A stretch of 64,000 nt of DNA from Lagopus muta (Eukaryota; Chordata; Aves; Galliformes; Phasianidae), in contig NC_064444.1 of assembly GCF_023343835.1 (NCBI RefSeq), forward strand, positions 11,955,719 through 12,019,718, in the 5' to 3' direction. The translations under genes and the position numbers were made by a program. The notes beneath the pieces were generated by a model that searched no databases, was not told the DNA's origin, and saw only the letters and a list, made by a program, of their open reading frames with translations. Shown here in pieces: positions 12,483 to 27,700 of the stretch; position 1 is the first letter of the stretch, and each line of letters starts with the position of its first letter.

Positions 12483-15393
12483 TCTCTTCTGTTCCTGGTG
12501 GTGAATGACAGCTTAGATCCTTGCCCTGTTTTTTTTTTTTTTATTTTATATACAGTTAATATGCAACTCTAACTTGATGCATTTATATTGCTCTTAGAAA
12601 ACTAAAAACTTAATGAAGGAAAAAAAGCCAAGGGTCACAAGTAACTTCAAGATTAAATTTCCTTCAACACTTTCACATAGGCATGCTTAAAAACCATTCA
12701 GCTTATTACAAGCGGATACAATAAATTCAGTTTTGTTTCCTGGCCCGCATTGCACAAGCTGTAGTTTCACTCAGGAGCGCTCTGAGGCCTGCAGATATCT
12801 TCTGGTTGTGAGACAGCAGAGCAGCGTTAGTTGATTTCAACTCACGTAAGAAAAATAAAATTCTTTTTGCCTTTTGTGCTGTATTATAATGCCTTAGAGA
12901 AGAACAGAATAGTGCTTCAGAGGGGAACTTTAGAGAGACAGCATCATCAATTCCAGCCCGCAGGAGTGCTTTACAAGAAAACCCTGTATTTGAAAGAGGG
13001 GAAAGCAGAGTGCAGAACTGGCTGTTGCCCAAGGACCTTGCGAAGCAGGAAGGCACAGCAGTGCTAAACAGGGCCATAGGAAAACTGGACAGGAAATATC
13101 ACAGGACATGCTGAACTGATTTTATTTTCTTATTGTGAAACATGAAAAATACTGTCTGAGGCAGTCAGGCAGCTCAGAGGACAGGTAGAGCAAAAATATT
13201 TGTGAAACAGAATTAAACATCACTTTCCAAAAGAGGTTTTGTCGCTTTCTTTTCCTTTCTGAGAGGAAAAAACAAACAAACAAAACACTAGAAGAGAAGC
13301 ACGAATCTGTGAAATCATCCTCCCTGTTCCACAGTACCATCTGAATGTGTGGCAGCCTATGGCCATACCCCTTACTGCAGACAGATCGATGCACTAACTG
13401 CTTCTGTGACGTATTCAATTCACTATTTTATCTACAACTGAAAGCTGGCAAGAAAGTGACAGCACAGCCTTGAAAGAAGCACAAAAATGAATAAAGAAAG
13501 AGCATACTTGAGAAAATAAGCACATAATGTGCTAAAGACAGATGAAATTACTGGTTAGGATTACAGCTTGCAGAAACAACAGCCTGAACTGAAGATGAAC
13601 GTGCTGAAGTAGAAAACAGTGGTAAGGCCAAACTCCACAAAAAGGGCATGGCTCAATTGGAAGTTTGGTCCTTCAAAGCTCTAATGTCATCAAGAATTAA
13701 GCCACAATTTAATAACAGAATTCCTGCATAAAATCTTATTTTTCATATGTTGCTTCCTCACCTGCTGACAACCCATACAGCAGCATACCACTGGCACATG
13801 GCACAGGAACAGACCAAAAAAAAATGGTGAAATTGAAAAAGAATATTTTAATTTCTGCCTTCATAAACTTTAAGCTGAACATAAAAAGGGAACTCAAAAG
13901 TTGTCAACAGAAGCCAGCTTTAAAATTAATTACAAGAGAAAGAAATGCTACCTACATATCACAAAGACAGCTTGCTACAAAACCACAAAATCAGTTTTCA
14001 GCTCTAGACCGTTAATTAGGATTGCACTCAGGAATTAAAAGTATAACATCAAAGCACTAAACTTCACACATGACATGATAAATCCCATAAGATCACCACT
14101 GTCAGTACAAGTAGTGGGATTTCACTTGAGTTAAGTATTTTGTTACAGCCACTAAACTGCAAACATTTATTGTCTTGTGCATGTTAAGATGTTGTAATGG
14201 CATTCAGGCTCATTAAAACTCAAAAGCACAATCCTGAAGTCAAGTGCACTGAGCAGAACAAAAACAGCAGGGGGATAGGAAAGCTGCAATTAATGCTGCA
14301 GGTCACGTAAAAAAAAAAAAAGCAGGAAAAAAATACTTTTAAGTTACACTTTTCTCTTTTCCTTTCTACCTATTGCTCACACTAAAACAAGTCATAGACT
14401 CAAGGGAATTTTGATTCCCACTGAAGTTTCAGAAGTGGGTGGAGTGAAAAACCTGGAGTAGACAACTCGTCTCCACCTCAAGCAACCCTCTACAGTGCAA
14501 GGGAAGGTATATACTTGCTAAGTTACTTGCAGAAGTTATTCCGAAATTCTCTTGCTGGCACCTTCCTTCTCCTCAACACCATCCTGTGTTTTACAGCACC
14601 ACCTTGAATCACTTGGGATTTTTTATTGTTTTTTAAACATGTAGAACTGGTTTTGAACTGATGTATGGAAATACAACTCCTGAAGGCAATATAAGCTTAA
14701 ATAAGGTATTTGGATTTATATTTATAAGGAATGTGAAGCACTGAAAAGGCAGAACCCTGGGGCAGGCAGTTCAGCCAAATTTCATCTCCAGTTAATTTGT
14801 AATGAATGGTGAGTCACTGAAATGCTTTTTTTTTTGCTTTTTTTTTTTTTTAACCAAATGCTCCATAGCTGTGTGCTGATGAGATCTCATGCAAAGTTCT
14901 TGTTTTTTTTTCCTTTTTAGTTTTCCTTTTATTTCCAAGAGATCTGCTGCTATATGTGGCATAGGAGTTTCAAACATTTTAGAATAATGTGCTGAAAGAT
15001 ACACTAGAATAACACTAACCATGGAAACATCTGTTTTTATTTCTTATTCAGAGTTTTAGTTAGACACCATTCCTCCTTATGTCAAAGGTACACAGGCAGT
15101 GGCAGCTGCTGCTGTGTGCCAGCTTATTTCCAAAGAAGACTGAATGATGCTATCCTTCCAGATGCCAATTTCTCTAAAAAATTCTTAAAGCAAAGCACGG
15201 CAGCCAACTACTACATTTCATGCAACAGTTCACCAGCTTCTGTTTGGCACACAAAACTAAGTCTATCACTCTCTTATAGGAGGGATGTAGAGGCTAACAG
15301 CACTTTAAAAGAAACTATGGAGGAAGATGTACCACCAATTGCTGAGCAGCTGTTTTCCATTCTTCCATGACAAACTTTTTGTTTGTAGAAAGA

Positions 15394-15399
15394 TTTATT
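15394..15399 (-). terminator. SHCBP1: Likely SHCBP1 polyadenylation signal
   Basis: TTTATT on the plus strand reads AATAAA on the minus strand, about 320 bp past the SHCBP1 stop codon. A second AATAAA in the same sense is at 15,036-15,041. The first is the nearer candidate. Neither can be confirmed without transcript ends. Confidence 0.45.
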
Positions 15400-15560
15400 T
15401 ATATGTTAAAAAAGAACCAAAGGAGTTAAATAAATATACCAAAAAGAAGAAAAAAACAACAAAAAATGACAGCTAGGAAAGAGCAAGTCCATAGATTAGC
15501 GGAGTTCTCTTTTCTACCAGCATTGCCCATGCTTGCACAAAGAAAGTAGTTTTCACATGC

Positions 15561-15599
15561 TGTATATATGTGTGTGTGTGTGTGTATATATATATATAA
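15561..15599 (+). repeat. Compound (TG)n(TA)n microsatellite
   Basis: TG units run directly into TA units within the SHCBP1 3' untranslated region, about 120-155 bp past the stop codon. Confidence 0.9.
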
Positions 15600-15716
15600 T
15601 TAATAAATATTTTACTAACATTATGGAAAGCTGGTGGAAGTTACCTCCTCAGAAAGTAGCAGTGAAAAAAACAGCTTGTGCAAATCTTATTACAATGCCA
15701 CTAGGAATCAGGACTG

Positions 15717-18700
15717 TCAGAAGAGAAAAGTACCAAAACTTCCTTTGCCATTCCATTTGAACTGATTGCCCACAATAGAAACAAACATCTCCTGTGACAT
15801 TAAGTTGTCATCAGCTTCTGTGATTCCCAGTTCACTCAGCCTTTTCCTGTGCATCTGACTCTTCTTTGCAGAAGCAGCACCAAGTTCACTTACAATTTCA
15901 TGATTGCCTTCAGAAATCTCAGCTTGCTTATAAAGCTCCAATTCATCAGCCACACACTCAGGTAGTTGTCCTTGTCTGAAGCCCTCTACATGTGCTCTCT
16001 CATCACTTGACTGGGTAGACTGTGCATCCCCTAGATCAGGGAACAATGAGAATATCAATGCCAAGCATGCAAAATAGCCAAATCAGTTAAAACTACCAGA
16101 ATGAAGTCTTCTTCAATTGTAACATTTGCATACCCCACACATTTGGGTAGTTGTTTAGTGACAACCATACATTTCAAATACAGCATATGAAAAGGTTTCC
16201 TCTCAAAAGGACTTCAAGCTACCAAGTAACAGTGATATTAGACTGTATTTACATACCATACTTGCGACTGGCAGTTCTCAAATAAGACATATGAAGAGAA
16301 ATACAATTGTCACATTTTATTTACTGCAGAAAACAACTTCTGTGCTGCAAGACTGTGCTAACCAGCATGTCTCAGCTCTAGTGCTGAAAGGAAAAATGGA
16401 GCAGAGAACTAAGAACCAGAAGAGCTATAACAGAAGTCACATCCGCTTTCTTGCTGATCAACACTCTTGTTTCTGTAAGATTGAGGTAGTTATACAGGCT
16501 TTGCTTAGTGGGAAGTATAGATTAGATGCTTAAGGACTTAAAAAAAAAAAATCTAAGTGTACACATAGCACGGAGCACAGATATACACAGTATTTACCTG
16601 CAGGAAGTCTAATTCAGGAAATTCCATTGTTCTGATAGTTACAGAGATACATTCCAACTAAATCAAAACAGACATTGTGAGAAGTTTTTGAAAGACTCAC
16701 TTCCTAGTTATGGAATTCAAAAAAACTTGTGTACACTAGGCTTAAGCGTTTTTGTTTCTTTTTTTATTATTTACTTCTATGAAGTCAGAGAAAAATACCT
16801 GTTGTTCCTTCTGCTGAAGCATCCTTTACATCAGAAGCAACAGTTGGTTTTACCAGGACCACACCATATCCTTCATTATTATGGATCACATTATTGGCCA
16901 TGCTTATTTTGGGGATGTCATAATGTTCATCTAAGAAATTCTATAGAAAGGAAATAGAAATCCAACTTGTTATGTCCACCCAATGGGATGCAAATCATTT
17001 CACTTTTAGACAGAATTAGCTCTCTGCATTGGCTAGAATGTTTTCAGTGTATGCAAGTAATACTGCAAAAGATCTCTTTCTGGCAAATAAGAAACAAAAC
17101 ATTGCTTCATTGTACCAACCCAAGGCAAACAAGTACCACCATCATAAGTTGTAATACACAAGAGTTCCACTATAAGAAAGCATGGTTATAAGTCAAGCTA
17201 AACACAAGTTATCTGCACCAATTCTGACAGCTATAAGTTTGTGTGCTATTAAGTTGAAGAAAAAAGTGCATTCTGCCTTCAACTGACCTTTATGAGTATT
17301 CCCTCCTTGCAGTGGTGTATGCCGTTGTCCAACAAGGTGCACGTACTACCTGGGTATATTTCCACACCAGCACCCTACAAGACAAAACCCACTGCAGTTC
17401 ACAAATAGTTCCGGAATGCTGACAATTTGGCATGATATCTCCATGGTTGATCTTGGTGCTCATTCATTTATCTGCACCACTCCAGCTGTGAAGCTTCACA
17501 GCTCTGTTAACTTGAACAGCAATATCAAACATGGAAGTCCCACAAGTAATGCTACTGTTGCTAGTCTATAGAATTACTAGCAAAGAACGACTATGCACCC
17601 TTTTATTGCTTTCTTGCTCTTTAGACATCCTCCTCAACATTCAAAGCCCTATCATCCTCCCAAGTGTGCTAATGGGAGTTCAATTCTGTCAGAAGGATAT
17701 CATATCATATCTGTCAGAAGGATAAGGTCACTTAATTTGCCAAACTAGGATTAATGAGTTATTTATAGGCAGGGGAAAAAAAAAACAACACAGAAAATCA
17801 CCTTAAAGATACAGCAGGACATGAATCAGTTCAACAATGCAGTAATCACTGTTTCATAGATAGCCCCTGCACGAGATACTTCATTGGGTACTACTGAAGA
17901 CCATAAGATCCCTGGGAACAATCTCTTAATGTAACACACAGATGTTCAAGATAACCTGTAAAGATTCTCACAAGAGGGAAAGAAACCACCCCTTCACTGA
18001 GAGTATCACTGCCTAGTACAACTCTATTGAAATTTATAAACAAGTTTTTAACTGGCTATTTCGTACCTTGGCACCATACAGATCTGAGTTCTTCATTAAT
18101 AGTTCAGCTGAAGTTCGTACAGTTATGCCTGTAGTTTCACACTGTAATACACAATTCTCTAAAGTTGTTTTCCCTTGATGAACATCTACATACACACAAC
18201 AAACACTGTTAAATGAATCATACGTGCAAAAGCAAACCTACAGGTAGATAGATTCACAATATTTTTTACAGTATGTCAAAATGACCATTTAAATAACATC
18301 TTATGCAAGTTTTACTGATTTGCTCAGGCATAGTTTGAGCTCATGGTACTTTGTCAGGATAAGCAGGTACACTACAAATGAGCACTAATCAAAAGATTTG
18401 CCTTGAAGTTGTTTTTTGTTTGGTTAGCCACTGTTTTTCTAGTGCCAGCAGTTTTGTTTGGGGTTTTTGTTTTTTTGGTTTTTTTTAACCTTCTTAAAAG
18501 TCTTTTGTATTAATAAGTTATTAGATACATATATACAGGTGTTAAGAAAACATGTTTTAAAACAAATGCTTGCCAAGGCTAAGTATTAATTAGTACCTTC
18601 TACAAAGAGAAACAGCCATGGCCAAAACTCAATGGATACAGTTTGGGATTATCCGAGTTTCAGTTTAAGTTAAGTCAGAAAACAAAGGTCTGTGCTACTT

Positions 18701-21700
18701 CTGAAGTCCGTATCAACCCTCAGCAAAGAGCTGTCAAGTGTTGGGAGTTCTTTGTAGCATGAGAAATTATTTCCTTTTCCACGCAGCCTGACACACTGAA
18801 ACCTGACCTACTGCTGCAAAACCCAAGAGCAGAGAGGTCAAGTTATCTCATCCAAGGTTATCTTACCCAAAAGTTAAGCCTGAGTGCTACAACAGCTTGA
18901 AAGTTAAAACCAGTAAGCTCTGTGTACTAGATTCGTTTAAAAAAATGAAAAGAAAGTCACAGAAGACTCATAAGAACATTAAAGTGCTTTTATACTTACT
19001 TAAAATCCCTTCCACAGCATCATGTTGCACCAACTTCAAATTGGAGATCTTTATATTGGCTCCTGTACAGTCCACGAAGTTGTCTCCTTTCCCTTGCTTT
19101 TCTATCACAATGTCATCTGGCAGGCCATAGCCTTAAAGCAGGGGTGAAAGTTTGATGAGCAACTGGTAACAATCACAGGCAGATATTCACATCAAATAAG
19201 AGGATTTAGAACTTGAGGTTCGATAATCTCAAATAGTTTTCTACCCATTGGCCAAGCCTCAACTTACACCCTTCTGCACTACAGTCCAATGAATTAAATC
19301 ACCCAGAATTCCAAATCACCCTCTTTGAATGACATCAAATACCAAATTATTTTTGCCAGTTGAACAGATGTGTAACAGAGGTCACATTCACTGAGATCCA
19401 AGTCCTCACTCCCCAAAGCTGCAATACTCAGGAGGGAGGTACAGTAACAAAGGCCACATGAGAACCTGCAGTTGGCTTTCAAAATGGATGAGCACAGCAG
19501 AGCAAGCTGGGGCTCTCAGGAAGCAGTCACTACCACAGTGCAAGGAAACAAAAGGAATTCATGCTATAGTCCTAAGTTTCACTCAGCTTTACTGTTTGAA
19601 TGAAACCTGGGTCAAAACACGTTCCTGTGTTATGTGTTATATGGACTTCCAGATTAAAAAGGAACTTTCAAAAGCATATGCCACCACTGATTTACTAAAG
19701 CCATCCACACTTGTCAGCATTCAAACACACACAGGGAAATTTATGAGCATGTAAAGCTTCTATTGCTTGTCAATGGCAAGAATCATGATAAGGAAAGCAA
19801 TAATGCAACATCTATTAAAGCAGTATGAGTCCTATCATTTTCTGAACACGCAAAAAAGCTTAGATAAGAAGTGCCCATACAGGATGCTAGCTTTTAACCA
19901 AGTACATAAATAAATAATGTGAAAGTAGAAAGGTTGAAAAAAAAGCTTTTGAACAAGAGCTGAGAGAAAGTTTTAGAGACAGCAATGAAGGCAGTTTGGT
20001 AATATTTCAGCACACTGCAATAGCTAGTAATCTTTTTCTAGGGTTCCTGGAGAGGAGGTAGCAAGGGGCAGTTTACTTCAGTATGGAAAGAAAGTGCACC
20101 CTGGGACTTCAAGAGGCAGATCCTGTTTAGCTATACACCCCAAAGAATGAGGTTGTTTATCATTCATGGCAAGAGTTTTAAGAAGAATTGTCCAAACTAC
20201 CCAAAGATCTTCTAACCAAGCTTTTCGCCTGCCCCACCTACAAAGCAGCAGCTCTAGCAGTAAAGAAGCTGTTTAAAAGATAAGGAATAGAGAGAAATTG
20301 ATTCACCTGCCATCAAGCACTGTTCAATACATAGCTAGCTCAAGGTTGTACACCCTGTTAAGCAACTTTACAGGAGCTAACAGCAACTGTCATCCCATAA
20401 CTCTGATCACAGGTATTAGGATCGATGTTCAGCTTCTCTTCCAACTTCAACTATTGTACAAGCTGCAAAGTTATTTGGTACCTTTGCTGCACACCTTCAC
20501 CAAGTGATTAAGTTGTCCTTACTATAATTTTCTGTGTTACAGCTTTAACCTTCCCCAGTCCTCTGAAGTATTTCTTTTCCTCACACTTTCAATCACAGCA
20601 CTGGTTTGCACATGCATGGAAAAAAATACCACCACTACTAAGCAAAGCAATATCATATCTTTGATGAGTCACAACTTCATTGCAGCTATATCCAGCCACT
20701 CAGATTAGTGCCAGCAACTTCTTTCTTGATGCTCCTACTTCAAATGTTTTCAGCTGCTATTACTGCTATAAAAACTTCTTTAACAGAAGTCCATATAAGA
20801 AGATTAAGTACCCTGACATATTCATTATTCAGAGTGCAGTTTGTACTAAAGACACATTTACATGCCTTGCTTCTTAATATAGCATACCTCATTCTTTAAT
20901 GGGAGTGCTATTTCACCATTTGCATTACTGTTTCCTCAAAAGTATGAGAGAAGTTGTCATAAACTCCAGTCCACACAATTTTAGAACAAATCAATTTTTG
21001 CAAGCAAATCAAGCAGTTTGAAGTCCTTTAACCAGCACTGTCCACCAGCACACAACTCTATATAAATCATACAAGAGAAGAGCAAAAGAGAAAGTGATAT
21101 TCATAAGAGAAGGGCAAGGAAAATACAGTCCCAAGCAGCAGGAAATTAAATTCCCAGCCTTTCCCATAATGAAGTTTTGACAAGATAAAACTACAGCCGA
21201 AGAAGAACATGAACAGCTGCACAAGCCCCGGTGATACACAGACTATTATGTTACAGCAGCATGCAAGCCTGAAGCAGAGAAATTACACTGGGAAACTAAG
21301 AATTATGAGGAAAAGACAGTAGCATAACCTAGACAATGCAGGAGTATTTGAAACAAATACTTGGAGAGAAAAATAGAATCACATATGGTGTGTCCACTTC
21401 TACAGAACAGAGACTAAATCAATAGCTCTTTCTATCCAGGTACATCACATAATAAACAGATTTGCATCAGCAGCCCATACGCACAGCTGGCACAACAAAT
21501 ACCATAAACTGAGTTGACAGAACTTGGCTTTTTCCCCTCTGTATTCATGAGTGCTATCTGGCAGTGAGTCTCAGACCACCTCTATGAAGTACATTAGGTC
21601 TGTGAGAATGCAAAGGACAACAAGAACCTCCACTAAGTACTCAAAATGAAGCTTCTCAGAATGATCTGTGCTTGTCAGATGTAAAAATATACAATCGTGT

Positions 21701-24700
21701 TTCTGCTGGATACAGATACAGGTACAACATCTAGCTCCATAGGTAACAGTACTAGATGTAGTACCTATATAATTCAGTCAAACAGAAGAAAACAGCAAAT
21801 TCACTATTCATCAGCAAAACTTTAAGCTTATTTGCAGGAATAACTGTTGTTAATAGAACACCATACACCACAGACAGCCCTACAAGCAGAAACAGGAACA
21901 CTCCAAAGTAAAAAGCAAATACCCAAGTCAAGCTTCTCCAAATTAAAAAAAAGAAAAAATCTTTGTGCATAGCTAGCTTAGGACCCTGGACTCCCTCAGC
22001 AAGCTTTCTACCTTCCATTTCAATAGAATCAGCAATGCAGAACACGCCATCCACAACATAATGACCAGGACAGATGATGACTGTGTCTCCTTCATAACAA
22101 GCATTTACAGCTGCCAGCGGATCATTGTGGAACTGTAAGAGACAAACAACATAATCAACTCCTGAAAAAATGCTATAAAATAGGCATATTTATGCCCTTA
22201 AATTTGTTCTTTAATTAAACGTTGCTGCCTTTGCCTGAAAGAAATCCTTTATAACGGCACCAGTAACAGGCCGTTTCTACTTGGAATTCCACAATCATAG
22301 CACTCTAGACAAAAACAGCCTTAAAGCTTTCCTTTGTGTTACGTCCATTCCATGAGAAATCTGGGGCAGTGGCAGACTGAAGAGCATATGCACTGGAAAG
22401 CAGGTTTCAGTATGGCCTGGGTTTCAGGCCAACATGTGAATTCTGTTTCAAGTGACTTGTCATGAATTACATGAAGCAGCACATAGCAGACAGGAAAGTC
22501 AATAAAAACAAAGAACTCAGCAATAAGATTTGAGTCGGTCCAAACATGCAGAACCCTATTTCTAAGCAAGTCACTCCAGAACAGAGTTCAGACATCACAG
22601 TGGCAAATAATAGGTCCACATGGTTCTTTTCCCTAAAAAAAAAAGACCTCAGTACCTGAAAAGTGCAGGCTGATATCCTCTGAGCAATTCCACATAACAG
22701 GAAACAAATAGTACAGAAAAACTTCGAGTTTATTGCATCCTGGCAAATTCTAGGGCAAGCACTGTAAAAATTACTCAACTGCCAACTGAGAAAATCTGAT
22801 TTTATCCCCAGAGTTAATAGGGAATGCTCTGTTCGGGTCTGCTTTGCCCACCTGCAATTCATGAACATGATTAGAATACAGTAAGCAATTTCATTTGGGC
22901 CCAAGCACTACAGACTATTCTGTATGACAGACTAAGCTGAAGTGCTGAAAATCCTAGCTGAAGTCACTAAAACTAATTGCTCTAAATAAGTTTCCTAAGC
23001 AAGTTTCCTATGCAGAACCATAGCAATAGAATGGCATTTCCTTCTTGAAACCTTAAATTGTTATCAGCAACTCAAAATACAGAGCTATCTAACATTAGAG
23101 TATTACTCCTTTGCACATTTATTACAGGTTTATTTCTTACACATTGGAAGGAAACTGCTCACACAGATTACTCAGCAAACAAATTAAGAGAAATTACTTG
23201 CAACTTTGTCTTATTAAATTACAGTGCTGTTTTCAGACTCAAAAATGGTACTGTACAAGCGTATCGTCTTCCATGTACACAATTCTTTTGTATTGTTTCT
23301 TGAGTAGACAAAATCATGGGTGAGCAGGGAATTGCTGTTACTTTACCTGTATTTCTAGTTCTTCACCACAAGACTCAGGGCAAAGTCTGTCCCTTATCAA
23401 AGACTGCAAGAGACTCGCCATCACAGTTGCGGACACAACATGAGTGATCTTGATACCTGTTGGTCTCTGCCCTTTAGCTTGGAGACCACTGTATTTTTGG
23501 TAACCAAATACATACCTAGAACAAGGAACAAAGCCTTCAGTGAAGAACATTCTACACGTGGTTTCCCCATCAGGGCTCCCCTTCCATTAAACCCGCTAAG
23601 TACCTCAGCAGAGGATTCTCAATTAGTTTTAGTTTTTGTTTCAAGTGCTCTATTTTCTCATACAACTTTAATCCCTCCACCATGGAGACATTTTCCATTT
23701 CAGAGTCTGAATCACTGCTTGATATGTTGTTCCTCACATTTAAAAACTTCCTGTAGAGCTCTTCACATTGAGACAAGTAGCTGTGGTAATCAGCAACAAG
23801 ACCAGAAGGCACACGGTGCTCGAGGATGTCATAATGCCTGCAATTCAGAGCCAGAGATCAGCATACTTTCATTTCCAATTTTGAAAGATCAAATACAAAC
23901 CCAGAGAGAATCTGAGATGCCCTGTATTAGTACTGAAGTTAAAATTCTTTGCAGTCTGCATCAAATCAAAACCCTCAGAACATACAAATATTTTACTTAC
24001 TTCTCTAAATGATCTCTCATGGCATATAGGTAACAATTATATGAAACATTCTAAAAGAAATGGTACAGTTACAAAAAAAAAAAAAAAAAAAAAAAGCAAC
24101 TCCTAAATCCATTAGAAATCAAAATTAGCCTACTTCTCAAGCATTTATTGGAAAGCCTGAGAAAGCTATGTCTAAACAACAAGAATAAGCCCATAATGTG
24201 AAGTCTGTATCAGCAGCAACCTAAACAATAACCTGGACAAAATCCCAGAAACAAATAAGGCAGTATCTGCACAAGATGAAGATGTGAAAGCACTGCACAG
24301 GAAATTGTGTCACCCCAGAAGTATCTTCTACAAATGAAATTACAGGGTAGAAAATGCCAGCCTGAAGTTGCATTAAGATTATCTGCCAACTAGACAGTGC
24401 CACACAGTCACATAGAACTTATCACAGTCACTAAAAAAGAAAAAGAAATGCTGGACAATAATTAATAACATGAAACAAAACAGGACTTAATATTTTCATT
24501 TTTGTAGAGAACCAACTTAACACAGCATAAATAACTCTGCTGAAGAGGCGGAATGAAATAAGGGCAAATCTTCAAAGTTCAAAAGATTATTTTTAAGTGG
24601 TGCATTTAATTCAGAAAAGAGCAAGAAAAAAAAACTATAACCAGAGAAGTAAATAAGTATGCAGTTACAATAAAAAGGATATAAAGAAAAAGACTCACAA

Positions 24701-27700
24701 GATTTTGGCAATGCAATCAGAGGCAGCAGAAAGTTAACACAGCATGATTAAATGAAAAAAAGGATTTATAGCAATGTAGAAATAAAATATTAGATGGAAA
24801 CTAAGAGTTAAATGTAGGTTGGTCCTGAAATGCATACTTCATTTTAGGGCTGGTCACTATGAAAATGCATAAAACTTGATCTTGATTTTTTTTTTTTCCC
24901 AAGCTTCAATTAAACAATTCATATTACTTGCCTCAAAAAAAACAGTATTACATCCTACCACTACACATGAATTTATCGGTTCTGATTGAAAGAGTGCACA
25001 CCAGAGATCTGTAAAGTTTAAAGCATCACGTGTTTCCATGCAGCTTTAGAGTCAACACATGAGGACTTCAATCACAACACAGGATGGCACTCACATCAAC
25101 ATAGTTTGGAGGAGAGACTTCGCATTAAGCAGTGTGGGAAAAAAGATAACGTCTACTTGAAGTTTTTGGTTGTTTTTTTTTTAAACATTTTGGATCCCAA
25201 ATAAACCAACTCTAAGGTCATTCACAGATGAAAACAATCTCTCCTGGCATACCATTGCATTCTGGTTAATTCCATGCAAAGACTTCATAAAGATCCAAAA
25301 CCTCAACAACAGAACAGCCATGCATTGCAAGCTCACACAATAAACACTTCACAAACATTTACAATTTCTAATTTCCACATAGAACACTTCCCTCTAATTT
25401 GTATGATCTGTTAGAAATCCAAGCTTATCAGAATCCTCAAAACTAACTGTGTCCTGTTAGAAACAGAGACCCACAGCCACCTTCAGAGTACAGGTAATGA
25501 TACTAATTTCCTTTGTAAAGCTTGTGCTATACACTGTATTCTAGCACACACTACATTCTGAAGAGCATTCCAGGGTTAGCTGTAAATAATAGCTGATTTA
25601 GTTCCAAAGCATCATAGCAGACTTGCACCTGAATGACAAACTCATGCTCAGTTATGCTATGTTGAAAACAGAAGTGTGCTTGGGTTATTTAACCCCCTCC
25701 AGCATGTAACCAGACTGTGTCCTCGTGCACTGCTCAATTTCCATATAGACAGATGGCATTAAAAAAGTAAAACTCACCTTCAGAAAACCTAATGCCAGCT
25801 AACCCCACAGATAACAGAAATGCACGTAATCCTTCTTCAGTATAAATGATTTACGAGTTTTTGTTTACATTCTGTTCCATTCTGGTTCCTATTCTATGCC
25901 TAAAGATATGACAGCATTTCATGCCTGCTTTAGATAGCGTTACATTAGTCACTCCTGCAAGTCCAAGGAGGCAATAGCTGGATTTGGAGCGCCATCTGAT
26001 GGGAGGTTAGGGATTACAGGAAAACACAAGGGTTCAGAAATAAAGCAGCAACTTCAGTTGTACCCTCTTCTGTAACAAAATAGAGCATCAGACAGTGGCT
26101 GCTACTAGAACAGGCTTGCTTTAATTCACTAGTGAAAACATTCCTTGGAGATTTATGCATACCACTATTCCCACAGCACCCTTTCCTGTGGTCCCACACA
26201 TTAACACAAGAAGTGTTACACTCACAGTCTCAGTCGAGGCTCCACACATCGCACAAAGTAATCAAAATCATCCTCCTCCTCCTCATCCCAGGTCCTCCAG
26301 ATGCACTCGTAGAAGAACCTTTTGAAACAAAGTAAGCTTTTAAACACAAAAGAGGCCACATTTAAACAAGCAGAGACAGTGGCACTAAAAATACAGACAT
26401 AATAGAATGTTTTCATTTGCATTCTGTAACCTATCTCCAATTCCACATCACCCTCCTATAAGCCATTTAGTAGACACAACAGTTGGTTTTTTATATGAAG
26501 AGTTTTAATTTGTATTTCTTGGATTAAAATCCATAACAGCCCGAGTCCTTCTGACTTTCATCAAGAGACTGAGCAAGTATAATCTGGATTTAAAAAGAAG
26601 ACTTGCACAAGATTCTGTGGCTCTCTGATTATTCAGTTTTGGCCAGGCATCTTTCCACTAAGCTCTTCTTCTCCACAAGAAGTTTGCCACCTCTATGATA
26701 CATGCTCAGGTCTCTGCTACTGAGCATTGGCCAGCAGAATGAGTCTCTTCTCAGATAAATACACCCCATTTTTGTGTGACTGCCTTCAGCTACCAAAGGC
26801 AAACACATTTCCTCTCCCCATAGCCTTCATGGTACCAGTCATAATATTGAATGTGGAAAGCTAGACACGTGGGGATGCCAGTCTAGCCACAAGAACTCAG
26901 GACAGCACACAACCAGAGTGCAATTGCTCAAGACAAGAATTAACCTTAAAGCAGTTTCCTACCTGACATGCTCCACAGCTAGTGCTGTCTGATCAAACTC
27001 TCCCGACTCATCATACACAACCCACAGCTCCTGCAGCAGTATCCGACGCTCCTTCAGCTCCAAGAGTTCCTGCATGCACTCCAACGTAAAGGTGCTAACC
27101 TGTGACTCGCACAGGAAAGGCTCACAGAGCTGCACAACTGCCTTCAGATCTGAGTACTCCACATCAACCACCTGTTGGAATGAATAGCTCTTAGAATTTC
27201 TCTACGTAGAACCACAGAAACGGCTGAGGAAGGTGCACATGATGTGCACAGCCCAGCAGACCTCACTAAGTGCCAGCTGACCCACACAGATCAACACACA
27301 GTACGTATTACAGCAAAGGCAATCTGGTCAGATGAAACGATAATCCCAGAAATAAACTCCTAAAAATCAAAAGATCTGGAGTAATCTCTTTGACATTCAA
27401 AACTAGGTTAAAAAAAATAAAAAAACCTCATAACACCTATCCAAGGCCAGTAAACTGCTTCTCAAATTGGTTTTAAAACACAAAAAATAGGATCTTCAGA
27501 TTCAAACAAATCCATGCCTCACAGTTTTCCTAGACTCTTCTATGGTTCATTCTTCAAAGCATCCACAAGATATAAACCATCCCATGAATTCCTCAGCAAA
27601 CTATTTTATCACTAATTTTGCTGAAAAGATCAAAAGATGAAGTTCCTCCCTTCTGAAAACATGTAATACAAGTTCAAGCTTGATCAAACATCCCAGGTTT

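Larger units (their letters stand above)
12069..15393. other. Gap between the unidentified segment and the SHCBP1 3' end
   Basis: No recognised gene. It contains a CA microsatellite and, at about 14,792-15,022 on the minus strand, a lysine-rich open frame with a fair acceptor (CTTTCAG) but no donor and long A-runs. That frame is more likely low-complexity DNA than an exon. Confidence 0.5.

Noticed and set aside
14792..15022. Lysine-rich minus-strand frame downstream of SHCBP1
   Set aside because: It has an acceptor-like CTTTCAG but no donor, and much of it is translated A-homopolymer. Probably low-complexity DNA.
23440..24012. 190-codon plus-strand open frame
   Set aside because: It is antisense to SHCBP1 coding exons 6 and 7, whose frame and splice sites are certain.
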